This document shows, piece after piece, positions 45,710 to 57,699 of a DNA stretch of 64,000 nt (its first letter is position 1; every line of letters begins with the position of its first letter). The DNA is from Diogma glabrata. Its lineage: Eukaryota > Arthropoda > Insecta > Diptera > Cylindrotomidae. A model generated the notes under the pieces. That model was given only the letters and a program-made list of their open reading frames with translations. It was not told where the DNA came from and did no database searches. The translations under genes and the position numbers were made by a program. Location of the stretch: assembly GCA_963693315.1 (NCBI GenBank), contig OY856186.1:71136019-71200018 (forward strand). The letters are read 5' to 3'.

Positions 45710-47331
45710 ACAATTTTTTATTCAAAACTTTAAAGATAAGGTTAATCTTAATAAATATCACCTTTTCGAAAATGAAGAAAAAGGTGTGTTTGTTTTACTC
45801 GAAAATTCTGATGATTTGGAATGCAATATTTCTGTGCGAATCAGTATCAATAAAAATTTGATAGTTAACGTAATTTTGCATGGATCCGAAGTTCCATATA
45901 AAGATTTGCAATGGATTTTGCCCAATATTAATAAAAAATTGAATTTTTGGTCCCAGTTAGAAAATTTACTCGCGAGATACAGAAATATTGAAAAAATTGA
46001 ATTTGAAAATCGCGAGTATTGTATACAACGGGCTATTTTGTATTTTAAAAAAAGCTCAAAACTGCGATGAAGATTTTGCTGACGTTGGCAAAATAGATAT
46101 TTTAACAAACCAAATAGAGTTATTAAATAAATTGATGCCGAAATATTCTACGGAAACAATAGTAATGTCTTTTTTAATTTTTGCACTTCGGCTGCAACTT
46201 ATGAAATTTTGAGAAAATTTTTTATTTTGGCAACTAGAAGACATTTACAAAATCTATCGTCGAGTATGCACATATCGCCAAACTATAAAACACCAGCCAA
46301 TGACGAACATTATATAAATCACGTTTCCAAATCTTTAACTGATCGGGAAAAATTTGTTGCTCTATTAGATGATGAAATTTATATTGAGAAAGGATTTCAA
46401 TATAAGGGTAACAATATGGAATAGCTGAAAATGAATCTACTCAAACAGCTAGAACTGTAGTGGCATTTATGATTAAATCTGTTTTTGGTAGTTTTAAGGA
46501 GATAGTTAGGCTTGTACCAGTTCTTCGTCCAACTGGTGAAAATATGTATGAGTTGACTAAAAATGTTATTCAATTTGTACAAAAACTTGATTTCCAAGTT
46601 ATTAGTCTTATCACTGATAATCATAAAATAAACCAGTTTATGTTTATCCAGATTTCCGGGAAGTTTTATACATTTGCAATATGATACGGTTCATTTATTT
46701 AAAAATATAAGAAATAATTGGTAAAATTTACGAAATTTAGATAATACATTTGCTTTTCCGGATTTCGATACGTTTGAAATTAAATATGCGTCTTTTAAAC
46801 ATTTTGAGAAATTATATAATATCGAATCCAATTTACAAATAAAAAAATCGTACAAATTGAATCACAAAACGCTATATCCTAACAGTTTAGAAAGACAGAA
46901 TGTTACCTTAGTTGACAACATATTTCATCAATCCACCATTGCGTCTCTTAAAGATCACGATGAAATGATTGAAACAGCAGAATTTTGCGAAATTGTAAGA
47001 AAATGGTGGGATATTGTCAATACGAAAACAATTTTGAAAGGTACTATCAAGAGAAATGAATATTGTCATCCAATTAGAGCAGATACAGACAGTGTTAGTC
47101 TTGATTTTCTAGAAAAATTTATTGTTTGGCTAGAAATTTGGGAAGCTAGTTTAAATTCAAATAATTCTGGTACACTTGCAAAAGACACCTTCTCTGCTCT
47201 TTTGCTAAGTACGAAATCGATTATTAGTTTAGTTAAATTTTCATTATCGGAGCTAAAAATTGATTATATTTTACTAGGCAAACTCCAAACAGATGATTTA
47301 GAGGGAAGATTTAGATTATATCGTTTGCAGG

Positions 47332-47379
47332 ATTAGCAGGATGTATTATTAGCAGGATGTATTATTAGCAGGATGTAGT
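47332..47379 (+). repeat. three-copy 16-bp tandem repeat in the P-type transposase
   Basis: ATTAGCAGGATGTATT occurs twice perfectly and a third time as ATTAGCAGGATGTAGT. One copy encodes L-A-G-C-S-Y-R in the frame that continues the protein; two extra copies add 32 bases and so shift the frame. Confidence 0.85.
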
Positions 47380-48073
47380 TATAGAGTATCTTACACTGAG
47401 ACTGTAGAATGTGAGAAAAAAACAAGAATACACAATGTCTTTGCTCACAATAAAAAAGACTTTCAAAAGTTAGTACAATCTACAAGTGACAACTCTTTAG
47501 GGGCACTGCCAGATTTAACTCAGTTTGACGAGATTTTAGACAACGACATGTATTTAGTTAATGCCAAAATAGATAAATCAGCTCATTTATATGTAGGAGG
47601 TTATGCTTCTCATAAAGCTTTAAAAACAATTTCGTGCACTACTTGCAAAGATTTATTGCTAAAAGAAAAGTGATAGTGATAGTGATAGTAGTGATTCCAA
47701 CTATAAGTATTTCAATTATTTGCAGAAAGGAGGCCTTTCAGTATTATCTGATCAAGCTAATTATATTTTATTTCACATGTCAGCTATATTTCAGGAAATT
47801 TGTAGTAGGGTAGACCTTAAACGACAATTTCTAGAAATTACTAACCAAAAAGGAATTCTTATTAATCTAACTATTGATAGTCTTTGAAAAAGCGAATTCA
47901 TGGACATAGATTTAGATTATGAATGTCACTGTGGTACCTCCGCATTTAGTATTTATTTCAAGATTTGCAAATGCTTTGCGAATATTATTTTGAATAAATT
48001 TTGTAAAGCGGTTAAAGATTTGGAACATAAGAAGAGCAACATTACCAATAGAAAAATTTTAACTTTTAAATAA

Positions 48074-49940
48074 AAAGTGTAGTATATACTTTATTTTAAA
48101 ATATTTAATATATACATATTACAATTTTTTTCATAAATATGAAAAAAATGCAGAAACTCAGCGGTTAAAATTTGTTGGCAGTCAAACTTTCAATTTTCAT
48201 TACCGTACGGTATTTTTAAAAAAGCAAAATTTCTGAATATTCCGTTAAAGGTTGCATCTAGTTTCGTGTTAACCAAATATATATATGATAAGTATTATGT
48301 GTAAGTTACAGCTTAACCAGATAGTTAATCATTCAGATTAAAAGCGGGGTGTCCGAGCTTTATAATTTTATGAAACTCAAATGGCTAAAATTGAATGTTT
48401 GACACCCTATAACTTTTGACCTCGCATTTGCACACAATTTCTTCACAAAGATGACGGTTTACTTATCTTTAAAAATCGTCTATTTGTAATGTTTTAGCCC
48501 TTTGTTGAATCACTGTTGTTCGTAATGCATCTCTAGGAGATCGTAAACTGGATCATCAGCGACGGTATACGTTTCATACTGAAACGTTCGTGTTTTCATG
48601 CTAATAATATAACGACGACATCAAGATTATTTTAATGTTCCTAAAAAAACAGATATATATTTGCATCAAAATCATAAGAAGCATACTGACTAATTCTACT
48701 TACATTTACTAATCCAAAAGTAACTAAATGTGTTACTAAATCAATTAATCATAAATTTTTATTAAATTCATCGACATTCTTATTAAATATTTAACTGATG
48801 CTAATCCTCCTTGTATAATATGAATTTTGGATCGCGTTTGAGGTTCCTGCTATGACCTATAAATATACAACTTGACAGGGAAAAATCATATAACAATTAA
48901 CACATTTACCAGTTTGATACCCATCCACTGAAACTGATCCTAATATTTCAGCTAAAGTTGAATCACGTTTGAGATTACTATTTGTACTATCTTTAATTAT
49001 ACAATAATATTATTGAAATCTTCAGAATATTTTGGAAAATATGCAGGGAGTTATTTCTTGTGTTAATTTAATACTGCTTGTTCCAATACGGGTATCTGCT
49101 AGAACGACAAATAATAGAATTATGTAATGGAAGTCTTACCAACTAATGTTTAGAAAGCATTATAACAAGTCCTCCAGACCAAATTTCCCGAAACTTTGAT
49201 CTATTGTTATAGGTTGAATAGATAAAATTTAATATTTCACAGGAATATTTTCACACAAAAATCAAATTTGGTGGTTATGTTCACTTTAATCACTATTTAC
49301 TTTAATCACTTTAGTTTTATATAAAATAATTAATAAATGTATATTAATAAACTTATTTAATATATACATATTTTATTTAAATTTTTTTGCAAAATAACAC
49401 AAAAAACAAAACAAAATAACACAAACAACACAATAGAAAGAATGTTTTGAAGTTTAATTATTCCCGACTACTTTCAGTCATGTATGTGTTAGTGAGAAAT
49501 TTTGTTTCATGGCTTGTAAAGTAGAGATAGTTTTGTCCAAACAGAATACAAACTATAAAAGAAAAAGGAAAATATCACACACACCGAACCACAAATCATC
49601 TGATCAATACAATACATACATACAAAACAAATCCATTCCGAAACACACCAACAAAAAACAAAAAACAGATACCATTTAATTGAAGATAGATGAAAAAAAA
49701 ATTTATTGTTATTTGTTACGATAGCTGTTTTATTCAATTATGAAGCTTGTTAATAAGCGATCGACTAGAGTAAATTTAAATTTTAATTAATGTTTTGTTT
49801 TTCAATTAGAAATAATATTTTTAATTAAAAGTAATTTATATGTGATACAGAAAATTTCAGAAATTCAGGTAAAATAGTTGATAGTTTAAGATACCATTAC
49901 ACACATATATAACAATAGTTGATAATTTTGTTTGTTTTTA
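48074..49940. other. unassigned AT-rich stretch
   Basis: Nothing recognised on either strand. A frame on the minus strand at 49,507-49,737 is hydrophobic and serine/cysteine-rich with no known match. The first part may be the 3' end of the P-type element. Confidence 0.4.
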
Positions 49941-49952
49941 GTTCTTGTAAAC

Positions 49953-50010
49953 CTTGAAAAAGGCTATATATTAGCCGAAACGTCGGTTATTTTTACCAAT
50001 AAAACGATAT
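49953..50010 (+). other. stem-loop with CCGAAACGTCGG motif
   Basis: CTTGAAAAAGGCTATATATTAGCCGAAACGTCGG: GGCT/AGCC pair around a TA-rich loop, followed by GAAACGTC, then CCAATAAAACGAT. A weaker version is at 17,883. The arrangement CTGANGA-stem-GAAA is that of a hammerhead ribozyme core, but here the first part reads TTGAAAA, so a working ribozyme is unlikely. It may mark the 3' end of a decayed retroelement. Confidence 0.35.
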
Positions 50011-50097
50011 GAAAAATTAATGCTTAATCAGTTTTTTTTCGATATTTATATGACCGAAAAGCCGAGCATACAATGCTAATTGAATAATAAAATCAAA

Positions 50098-51478
50098 TAT
50101 ATGAGCAATTTCACGAAGATTCAACAACGTTTTGACTTGACCCCTTTTAATTTTGATTATTTTTTGTTTATAGTCTTTGATAAATAAAAAATACAAGTTC
50201 TCTTAGAATTTTTTTTTTCGACCAGGGGTCTTCACAGGGTGCCCCTCAATTTTTGTTATTTTGTGATGTGAGTGCATTTTGACGAGCGATTGTAGAAAAA
50301 CTACTCAATCGATTTTCATAAATGATATGTCGTTGAATAGGTATTAGAACAAAGTTTTTAAAAATGTACACTGCTAATTTTTTGAAATAATTTTTAACGG
50401 TGTAACATAAGAAAAAAATGGTGTAATTGAAAAAAAGATGGCATAGCCTTTTTTTTTTTTTTTTTTAAACTAAATTGAAGCTTATTTTATATCTAACAAC
50501 TTGTGAAAGTTTAGGACTAGCGTCATTTTTTGTTTTAGAGATAAAATTCGTTGTGCATATGACTGTCGGGAATCAGTTTTTTTTGTTCTGAAGGAAAATT
50601 ATAAAAATGGCGATTTTTAGATTCAGATTTTTTTTTTATGTTAAATATCAAATATTTTTTATTAAATGAACTTTTTAAAAAGCAATTTCAGTCAAGCTCA
50701 GCAAAATTTTGCGACATTTTGACTCGACCCTTTTTAATTTGGTTTATTTTGGTCTATATTTAAAAAAATTCTACTTGAAGCCGTATTTTTCATTTATCAA
50801 AGGCTATCTATAAACTAAAAATAAACCAAATTAAAAAGGGTCGAGTCAAAATGTCGCAAAATTTTGCTGAACTTGACTGAAATTGCTTTTTAAAAAGTTC
50901 ATTTAATAATAAAATATTTGATATTTAACATAAAAAAAAAATCTGAATCTAAAAATCGCCATTTTTATAATTTTCCTTCAGAACAAAAAAAACTGATTCC
51001 CGACAGTCATATGCACAACGAATTTTATCTCTAAAACAAAAAATGACGCTAGTCCTAAACTTTCACAAGTTGTTAGATATAAAATAAGCTTCAATTTAGT
51101 TTAAAAAAAAAAAAAAAAAAAAAGGCTATGCCATCTTTTTTTCAATTACACCATTTTTTTCTTATGTTACACCGTTAAAAATTATTTCAAAAAATTAACA
51201 GTGTACATTTTTAAAAACTTTGTTCTAATACCTATTCAACGACATATCATTTATGAAAATCGATTGAGTAGTTTTTCTACAATCGCTCATCAAAATACAC
51301 TCACATCACAAAATAACAAAAATTGAGGGGCACCCTGTGAAGACCCCTGGTCGAAAAAAAAAATTCTAAGAGAACTTGTATTTTTTATTTATCAAAGACT
51401 ATCTATAAACAAAATATAATCAAAATTAAAAGGGGTCAAGACAAAACGTTGTTGAATCTTCGTGAAATTGCTCATATA
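50098..51478. mobile_element. 1.38-kb foldback element with long near-perfect arms
   Basis: The left arm from TATGAGCAATTTCACG (50,099) to about 50,748 is inverted to about 50,825-51,478; differences are few. The short centre (about 50,750-50,825) is itself a diverged copy of sequence in the arms: the phrase TTTATAG..CTTTGATAAAT..AAAAATAC in the left arm at 50,168-50,205 recurs inverted near 50,785-50,815. Likewise GCAATTTCA..TTTTGAC..GACCC appears at 50,105 and 50,680. No coding capacity. No convincing target duplication found. Confidence 0.85.
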
Positions 51479-51790
51479 CATATAATTAGTAGTTCTGCAG
51501 GCGTGATTCCATCAACCACAAAATAGGATTAATTTTTAATTACAATTATATTGTGTGTAAATTGTTTTTCTTATATATTTTATATATTACATTTTGGATT
51601 ATCAAATGTACAAGCGAACAAGGTAAATGTAAGATTGTCAGGTACCAGTTTATATTAACCAAACGCGCAAATTGAGTATCAAACCAGATCATCTAAGACC
51701 AGAATACCTTACATAATTATAATTATAAAACTTAAAATATATTTCTAAATTAATTCGAAATATTAAATAATTAAATTAATATCGCGAATA

Positions 51791-52567
51791 TGTAACGATG
51801 GACTGTTTACAATGTTTGCTCTGAAAATGATATTTTTCGAACTCAGTTGTAAGTTTATTAATTTTCTTGAATTTATCTGTACCACTGTTTTTTTATAAGT
51901 TCAAGTAATTTGAAATTACGAGTTTTGATAGATGAGAGAGGGGGTAACAGAAAATCTAAAATAATATAAAAATAAGGATTTTTTAAAACAAATTGTTCAG
52001 TACATATTTAAAACTCAAATGTATATTTTTGGTGAAAATTTTTATAGAAAATTAAATATTGTATTAGTTGTGTTGTGTTGAATTAGCATAACTTTAAATT
52101 CATAGAATAGTGGTTCTTAGTAAATTTTATTCATTTGATTATTAATAAATTGTTTGAAAATATATCAAACTTTATACCAGAATGTTGATTTTGTATTTTG
52201 TGATAATTTGTATTAAGGTTTTACATGTTTCCTTTAATTAGGGAGATATTAAGGAGATATTAGCCTTTAGGGAGATATTACCCATGAAGAAGACATCATA
52301 AAAGAAATAAAATTTAATGTAAGCTTTTTGTTATATTTTTGATTTATATAATTTTTTGATTTGTTTTTAGCGAAATTGGTTTTTTTACTTTGTTAGCAAT
52401 TAATGAGGTTTCGTTATAATTTGTACAATCTGTGATATGAGATCTCCGAGCGTAGTAGATTTGTTTGTCGCGTTAAATTCAGTGTTTTCAGTTTAAAGTT
52501 TAGTTCTGAGCTATCCGGCATAAATAATAATATATGTGGTTCTCGTAAAAGTTCAAAATTCGTTACA
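51791..52567 (+). mobile_element. putative 5' LTR with tRNA-Lys-like PBS
   Basis: Starts TGTAACGATGG and ends TTCGTTACA, so the ends TGTAACG/CGTTACA are inverted repeats. The next 18 bases (52,568-52,585) are TGGCGCCGAAACAGGGAC, very close to the standard tRNA-Lys primer-binding sequence. No matching second LTR and no gag/pol were found in the window, so the rest of the element is lost or unrecognisable. Confidence 0.65.
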
Positions 52568-52638
52568 TGGCGCCGAAACAGGGACAACTTTCGTTACAAA
52601 TATTAGCATAAAACATTTAATTTCAAATATTGAGAAAC

Positions 52639-52671
52639 CCAGTTAAATAATTGTCACAATTATTTAACTGG
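52639..52671. repeat. perfect 15-bp stem-loop after the PBS
   Basis: CCAGTTAAATAATTG, loop TCA, then its exact inverse. It lies 54 bases after the PBS, in the leader where dimerisation or packaging hairpins sit in some LTR elements; that role is inference. Confidence 0.7.
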
Positions 52672-55325
52672 ATTACAGAAATAAAAATATATAGGAAATT
52701 AAATGTTTATCTTGAAACGTATTGTTTTATTTTCCAAATAATTGACCCGGTTAAAATAAATTGGTAATGACCATTATGTTAACGTTTTAGTTTTAAATTA
52801 ATATGTAAATATGGGATTTTAAGTTTTTTATGAGTTGGTTGAAAAGAATTAATCAGTTGGATTAATTATTATTTTTAGTCGCAGTAAAAAGAGTTGTGTA
52901 AAAGACTTTACAGAGAGTGGTTTTTCAAATTGTAAACAAAACCAGGATTCAAAAATTAATCCATAAACGTAAAATTATATTAAATTTAACCAATAAAATA
53001 AAAAATAAATTAATATTGAAGGTGTAACATGTTTTTGTGTTTTTAATTAAATAAAATGTGCAGTGATATTCAAATTAAAAAGTTATCGTGGTTAACTCAA
53101 TTATATTTGTTTGTGGATTCCTACAGTATGTACAGTATGTACAACAAAGATAAATGTAATAACCTTTTGTAATTGTGTTTTATGTTTTAAGTTCTTAGCC
53201 AATAAATAAAGTCTTTCCAAAAAACATCGAATTTATATTGTATGTGATATTCCCCTGGAATTATTTCTCAGCGATTGGATTACATTGGATCATAAAAGCC
53301 ATAGATTAAATAAATAAAATGAACTTCTTAGCGTTTAATATGAATAATTAATTTTTTTATTAAAAGGATGATGTTGATAGTGGGTTCTTTTCAGAATGTT
53401 GATTCTTTGTTGTCCTATTGATTTCGCACGTATATTTTAATTTAATTTGAACAGTCATTCACTCTGGGAAAATTCAAACCCTCCCAACGGAGGAGCTATC
53501 TATTTTTGTTACAATGTGCAGACCCAGAGATTGCTGTTACATAATATACAAAATGCAATTCTTATGTTTTTTTACAACCTGGTTAAACCCTATTTTAGAT
53601 TAAGACTTAGAAAATATGTAGTTCATCAATAAAACAATAAATTGATATTCAATAGTTAAGTTCACGTTCATATTTCAATAGTTTTGCTAAGAGAGGATTC
53701 TTTGATAGTTTATGTATTTTTTTGTATGTTTAATAACGTGTAAGTTGTAATTATATTAGTTTTAATTAATATTAAAATAAAATTAAAATTCTTTAGTAGT
53801 TCGTAAGCTCCCGTAGATAGTGTAACAACCGAAATCGATTGAGCGGTTAAGGTTAAATTAAATATTGTAACTATTTTTAATTGTTTATATTTTATTAAAC
53901 ATTAACAAATACTATTTTGCAAACCAACAACAAGTGATTTTATTTCAATTAAATTATTAATCATGTTTTGCCAAGTGCCGTCAGTGACTACACTAAAGTA
54001 TATAAAATAAATTTACTCAATAATCAAATAATTCAATAATCAAATTGAATTGAATTGAAATAATCAAATTGAATTTACTTTTGTAATGCTCTTTAATAAA
54101 TGAAAACACATTTTATTTATTTAATCACAAGTAACGGCAAATTCAAAAATATTCACTCCAATAGACCTATTTTTCTTTCCCATAAAGTCTAGCAACATTC
54201 TAAAACGAAATTGTTATGTAGACTGGAGTATGATGACGTATTGCGGTAAGGTTACAGATGCATGAACTCTCTATTCCCTCATACATCCCTATTTTGCAAT
54301 ATCACGCATAGTTCATAACAAGTTCTCGTTTATCCATAATATATAGCCATGTTTTCTTATAGTTCCGTTACACATATTTATTCTTAGCATAAAAAAAAAA
54401 ATTAACAATAATCGTTTATTTACAATACCCTAATATTGGTTCACCCTGCGTTTTCACCAAGCATTGCTTCGTCATACTACATAAATTTGAATGCTCCGGG
54501 TCTCTAACCATCATTGCTCTGAATGTTTTCAAACCTTGAATAGCGGTGCATGTTTGCCAATTCGTCTTATTATCCTAAAGTTATATCCTGCAATCCGCTT
54601 TGTAATTGTCTTCAAAACGTATATTTTTATATAGTTGCTTTTATCAATTCCTCTGTCCGTTATAAATATAGATTCTACTGTAACACAGTTGTAGTTTGCG
54701 ATTACGTAATATGAAATCATTATATAATCGGTAGCACATAAGTTTTAATCCATTCTAATATCGCATGCTTTACTATTGCATTCAAACGCATTGTAAATAA
54801 TTTATTTCGTGAAATTATCTTGCAATTTTGTTTATTATAAAATAACAACTAGTATTTGTGTTGATACGGAAAATGTACTAGCAATATTCTATAAATTTAA
54901 AACTTTCGAAAAACTGTGTAGCTCAATTTTCGATATTATTCGCTTATATAAGAGATGAAATCATCTAGTTTTCTCTCTCTTAGTCAGCATATCTTACCTC
55001 ATGAATGACAAAATATTGGAGATTTTGCATTCATGCGTTTTTCTATTAAATTTAAGTTATAAATTAAGTAGAAAATTTTTAATTAAAATAATATTTTTAA
55101 ATTAGTTCAATTAGTTCAAATTTTTTTTATTTAATTCAAGTCGCGTAGTTCCAAATTTAGAAAAAGTTTATATGTTGTGTGCGTTAAAAAAACAAATTTA
55201 CACAAATTATCTATGTTTGTAAATTACAAACATGGTCTCTTAGTCTGATAATTCTTCTTCATCTCAGATGTGATTTGATTGTTTTGACGTGAAATACGCA
55301 TGGATATCCAAATCGATTAAGGGAA
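52672..55325. other. unassigned AT-rich stretch
   Basis: No gene recognised. A TGTACAGTATGTACA-like palindrome is at about 53,126-53,142, and AATAAATAAAG, a possible polyadenylation signal, at 53,202. 53,819 (GTGTAACAACCGAAATCG) might be another element boundary but has no partner. Short frames at 53,447-53,632 and 54,529-54,720 are unrecognised. Confidence 0.4.
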
Positions 55326-55329
55326 AAAT

Positions 55330-56320
55330 TATATACTAGTTCAATTTTTGTTTGTTTGATTAATGTTAAAAATAATAGAAAATTAAAAATAAATAATAAT
55401 TTTATTGGTGCTGTCAGTTCCGTGAAAACGAAATGTAAAGTAGATTCAAAATCATACCATAGTTCAATTGTTTTGTTTGATTCATGATAAAGTTAATCAA
55501 AATTAAAGTAAATAATAAATTTATTTGTTGCCGTGAGTTCCGTGACAATCCAACAAAAGGTAGAGTCAAGAAGTATACCATAATTCAATTTATTTGCCTA
55601 ATTACTGTTAGAAATACTAAGGATTAAATAGAATAATACTTTTATGAGTGCTGTCAGATCGGTGCAAACCAAAAGAAACGTAACTGCACAAATATATACT
55701 AGTTCAATTTTTTTTGCTTGTCTAATTAATGTTAGAAATAATACAAATTTAAGCAAATAATAATTTATTTACTGCTATCAGATCTGTGAAAATTACAAGA
55801 ACTGTATATCGTCGCTTTAATAATGAAACAACGTATGCTATTTATACGTTGTTTTTATATTATAGGTGCGCTGCATTCCCCATAAGGGCATCTTTGAATT
55901 GGCGTTGTTAAATTTTCGAATTATTTTATGAATTAATAAATTATAAATTAACGTCCATACAAATGCATGCGCACATCAAACTTTAAACTCAAATATCTCG
56001 AAACTATACTTTTGCGTATACGTCATTTCATTATTAAAGCGACGATATGTAAAGTTATCCAATAGTTCAATTTGTTTATCTGATTAATGTTAGAAATAAT
56101 ACAAATTAAAGAAAATAATAATTTATTTAGTGCTGTCAGATCTGTGAAAATTACAAGAACTGTATATATAAAGTTATCCAATAGTTCAATTTGTTTGTCT
56201 AATTACTGTTAGAAATAATAAAAAGTAAATAAAATAATAATTGTATGAGTGCTGTCAGATCTGTGAAACTTAAAAGAAACGTATATGCATAATCATACTA
56301 TAGTTCAATTTTTTTTTTGT
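55330..56320 (+). repeat. tandem array, about 115-bp unit, roughly seven copies
   Basis: Each unit has AGTTCAATTT(n)GTTTG, then TAATGTTAGAAATAATA, then a TAAATAATAATTTATT-like run, then GTGCTGTCAGATCTGTGAAA and ACAAGAAACGTATAT. Copies start at about 55,338, 55,461, 55,583, 55,705, 56,060, 56,180 and 56,303 (the last cut short). Diverged 10-25 percent by eye. A MITE splits the array at 55,810-56,044. Confidence 0.75.
55810..56044. mobile_element. 235-bp MITE inside the tandem array, TSD ATAT
   Basis: CGTCGCTTTAATAATGAAA at the left is perfectly inverted at 56,026-56,044, and the similarity continues for a few bases (CAACGTA/TACGTCA). ATAT lies on both sides (55,806-55,809 and 56,045-56,048). 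Removing it restores the array phrase AGAACTGTATAT-AAAGTTATCC seen uninterrupted at 56,156-56,178. Confidence 0.85.
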
Positions 56321-56346
56321 TCAATTAAAAAAAAAGCGCGTCTAAA

Positions 56347-56972
56347 AAACTCGGCCTCCTAAATAGATGCAAAAAATTTTTCACTCCATACCAATTGCTC
56401 CATGTTTATAAGTCCTATATTCGTCCCTGTATGGAGTACTGCTGTCAAGTTTGGGGTGCTGCCTCTGTTTCCATCTTGGCCCTCTTGGACTCTGTTCAAA
56501 AGCGAGCTATACGAATTGTAGGTGATCGAACTTTGACATCAAAACTTGATTCCCTACAACATCGTCGCACTGTTGCTGACCTCGTTGTTTTTTACAAATA
56601 TCGTCATCAGCAGTGCTCAGATGAAATCAGCGGCATCATGCCTCAAACTTATTCTTACCCCCGTTCCACTCGGCAATCGGCTGCCGCAACCAGTGAAACG
56701 GTAAAGATCCCGCGCTGTCATACTGGCAGATCGCAGAGAGACTTCTTTGTCCGAACTGCGTACAAATGGAATAGTTTGCCGGAACACTTAGTCTCAGGTG
56801 GCTTCAACCCACAGATGTTTAAAAAAAGCGTTAATCTACACCTCAGAACGCCAGTTGTTGTGGGACCGAGGTCTAGACCTAGGTCTTAAAAGGTATTTAT
56901 GTGTTGTTGTGACACATATTCTAAACCCTATTACACAACACATTTTATTAAAAAAAAAAAAAAAAAAAAAAA
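56347..56972 (+). mobile_element. 5'-truncated CR1/Jockey-like LINE 3' end with poly(A)
   Basis: Coding runs to TAA 56,887-56,889: L-L-N-R-C-K-K-F-F-T-P-Y-Q-L-L, Y-I-R-P-C-M-E-Y-C-C-Q-V-W-G, R-A-I-R-I-V-G-D, H-R-R-T-V-A-D-L-V-V-F-Y-K-Y, then R-D-F-F-V-R-T-A-Y-K-W-N-S-L-P-E-H-L and F-K-K-S-V-N-L-H-L, the standard end of CR1/Jockey/Rex-type ORF2. A 60-base 3' UTR and a 23-base poly(A) (56,950-56,972) follow. The frame is intact over this part. Confidence 0.85.
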
Positions 56973-57699
56973 TAATTAAAGGAAATTAGAAAAAAAAGTA
57001 ATTCATGTTTGTGGTGTCTATAAGAAAATTTGTAAAATACAATCTTTTCAGAAAAATTATATTTGTTTGTACAACTTTAATGGATTCATTCGGTTGGTGA
57101 AAATTTTTGGTTTTTTTTTATCAGTAACGGTTCGTGAAAATTTACTGATATTCACTCAAGTATTCGGCTTTGGACTGGTAAATGTGAAACTTCTGCAACG
57201 GGAAAGTTCATTAAATCAGCAGAACCAAATCTCCATTGCGTTTATGTTCTAATAAATGTGAAACAACATATTATATGTTTGATTGTTCTGATATTCGAAT
57301 TTTATCGGTAGAATCCGTCGGAAAGAAAAGTTGTGAACCAGTTTTGATAAATTCCTGTATAAAAAAAAATGTTGTTTGATACAACGCAATTTTGAGTGAC
57401 TACGACCAAGGGAACGCTGGATTTTAAATATTGGATGTGAAAACGGGAGTCAACGACTATTTATTTTGCTGACCTTGTGGATGTAGCTATTATTGTGGCA
57501 ACGGTTGTTATAACGATTGGGTATTGTACCGATTTATCATGTGTATTCGGTAAACACCGGTACTATTGGCAGAAAGATTGGCTGTTATTTGGGAAGTTAT
57601 TATTATTCGTATGCGACAGTCACCTGAACCGTGTGCGCTACGTTTGCAATTATATCAAGGTGTTATTCGTATTCCGTGATTTGTTTGTTTTCGATTATC
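56973..57699. other. unassigned stretch before the second tandem array
   Basis: No recognised gene. 57,477-57,700 is less AT-rich (GGGTATTGTACCG, CGGTAAACACCGG hairpin at about 57,549-57,562) and may be a diverged start of the array or of another repeat. Confidence 0.4.

Larger units (their letters stand above)
44142..48073 (+). pseudogene. P-superfamily (THAP9-like) transposase, interrupted and frameshifted
   Basis: THAP domain (44,142-44,400): V-V-P-G-C-K-S-N-Y, F-R-F-P-K-D, W, W-N-P, V-C-A-I-H-F, A-I-P-S-I-F-P. The first Cys of the C2CH site is Gly here. After a LINE insertion (44,527-45,697) coding resumes: N-C-D-E-D-F-A-D-V-G-K-I-D, T-S-A-A-T-Y-E-I-L-R-K-F-F, L-L-D-D-E-I-Y-I (first acidic catalytic region), G-S-F-K-E-I-V-R-L-V-P-V, L-I-T-D-N-H-K-I-N-Q (second), Y-D-T-V-H-L-F-K-N-I-R-N-N-W, F-A-F-P-D-F, then Q-T-D-D-L-E-G-R-F-R-L-Y-R and E-T-V-E-C-E-K-K. 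The C-terminus ends at about 48,073 with C-H-C-G. Several shifts, one from a 16-bp triplication at 47,332-47,379. No terminal inverted repeats found. Confidence 0.8.
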
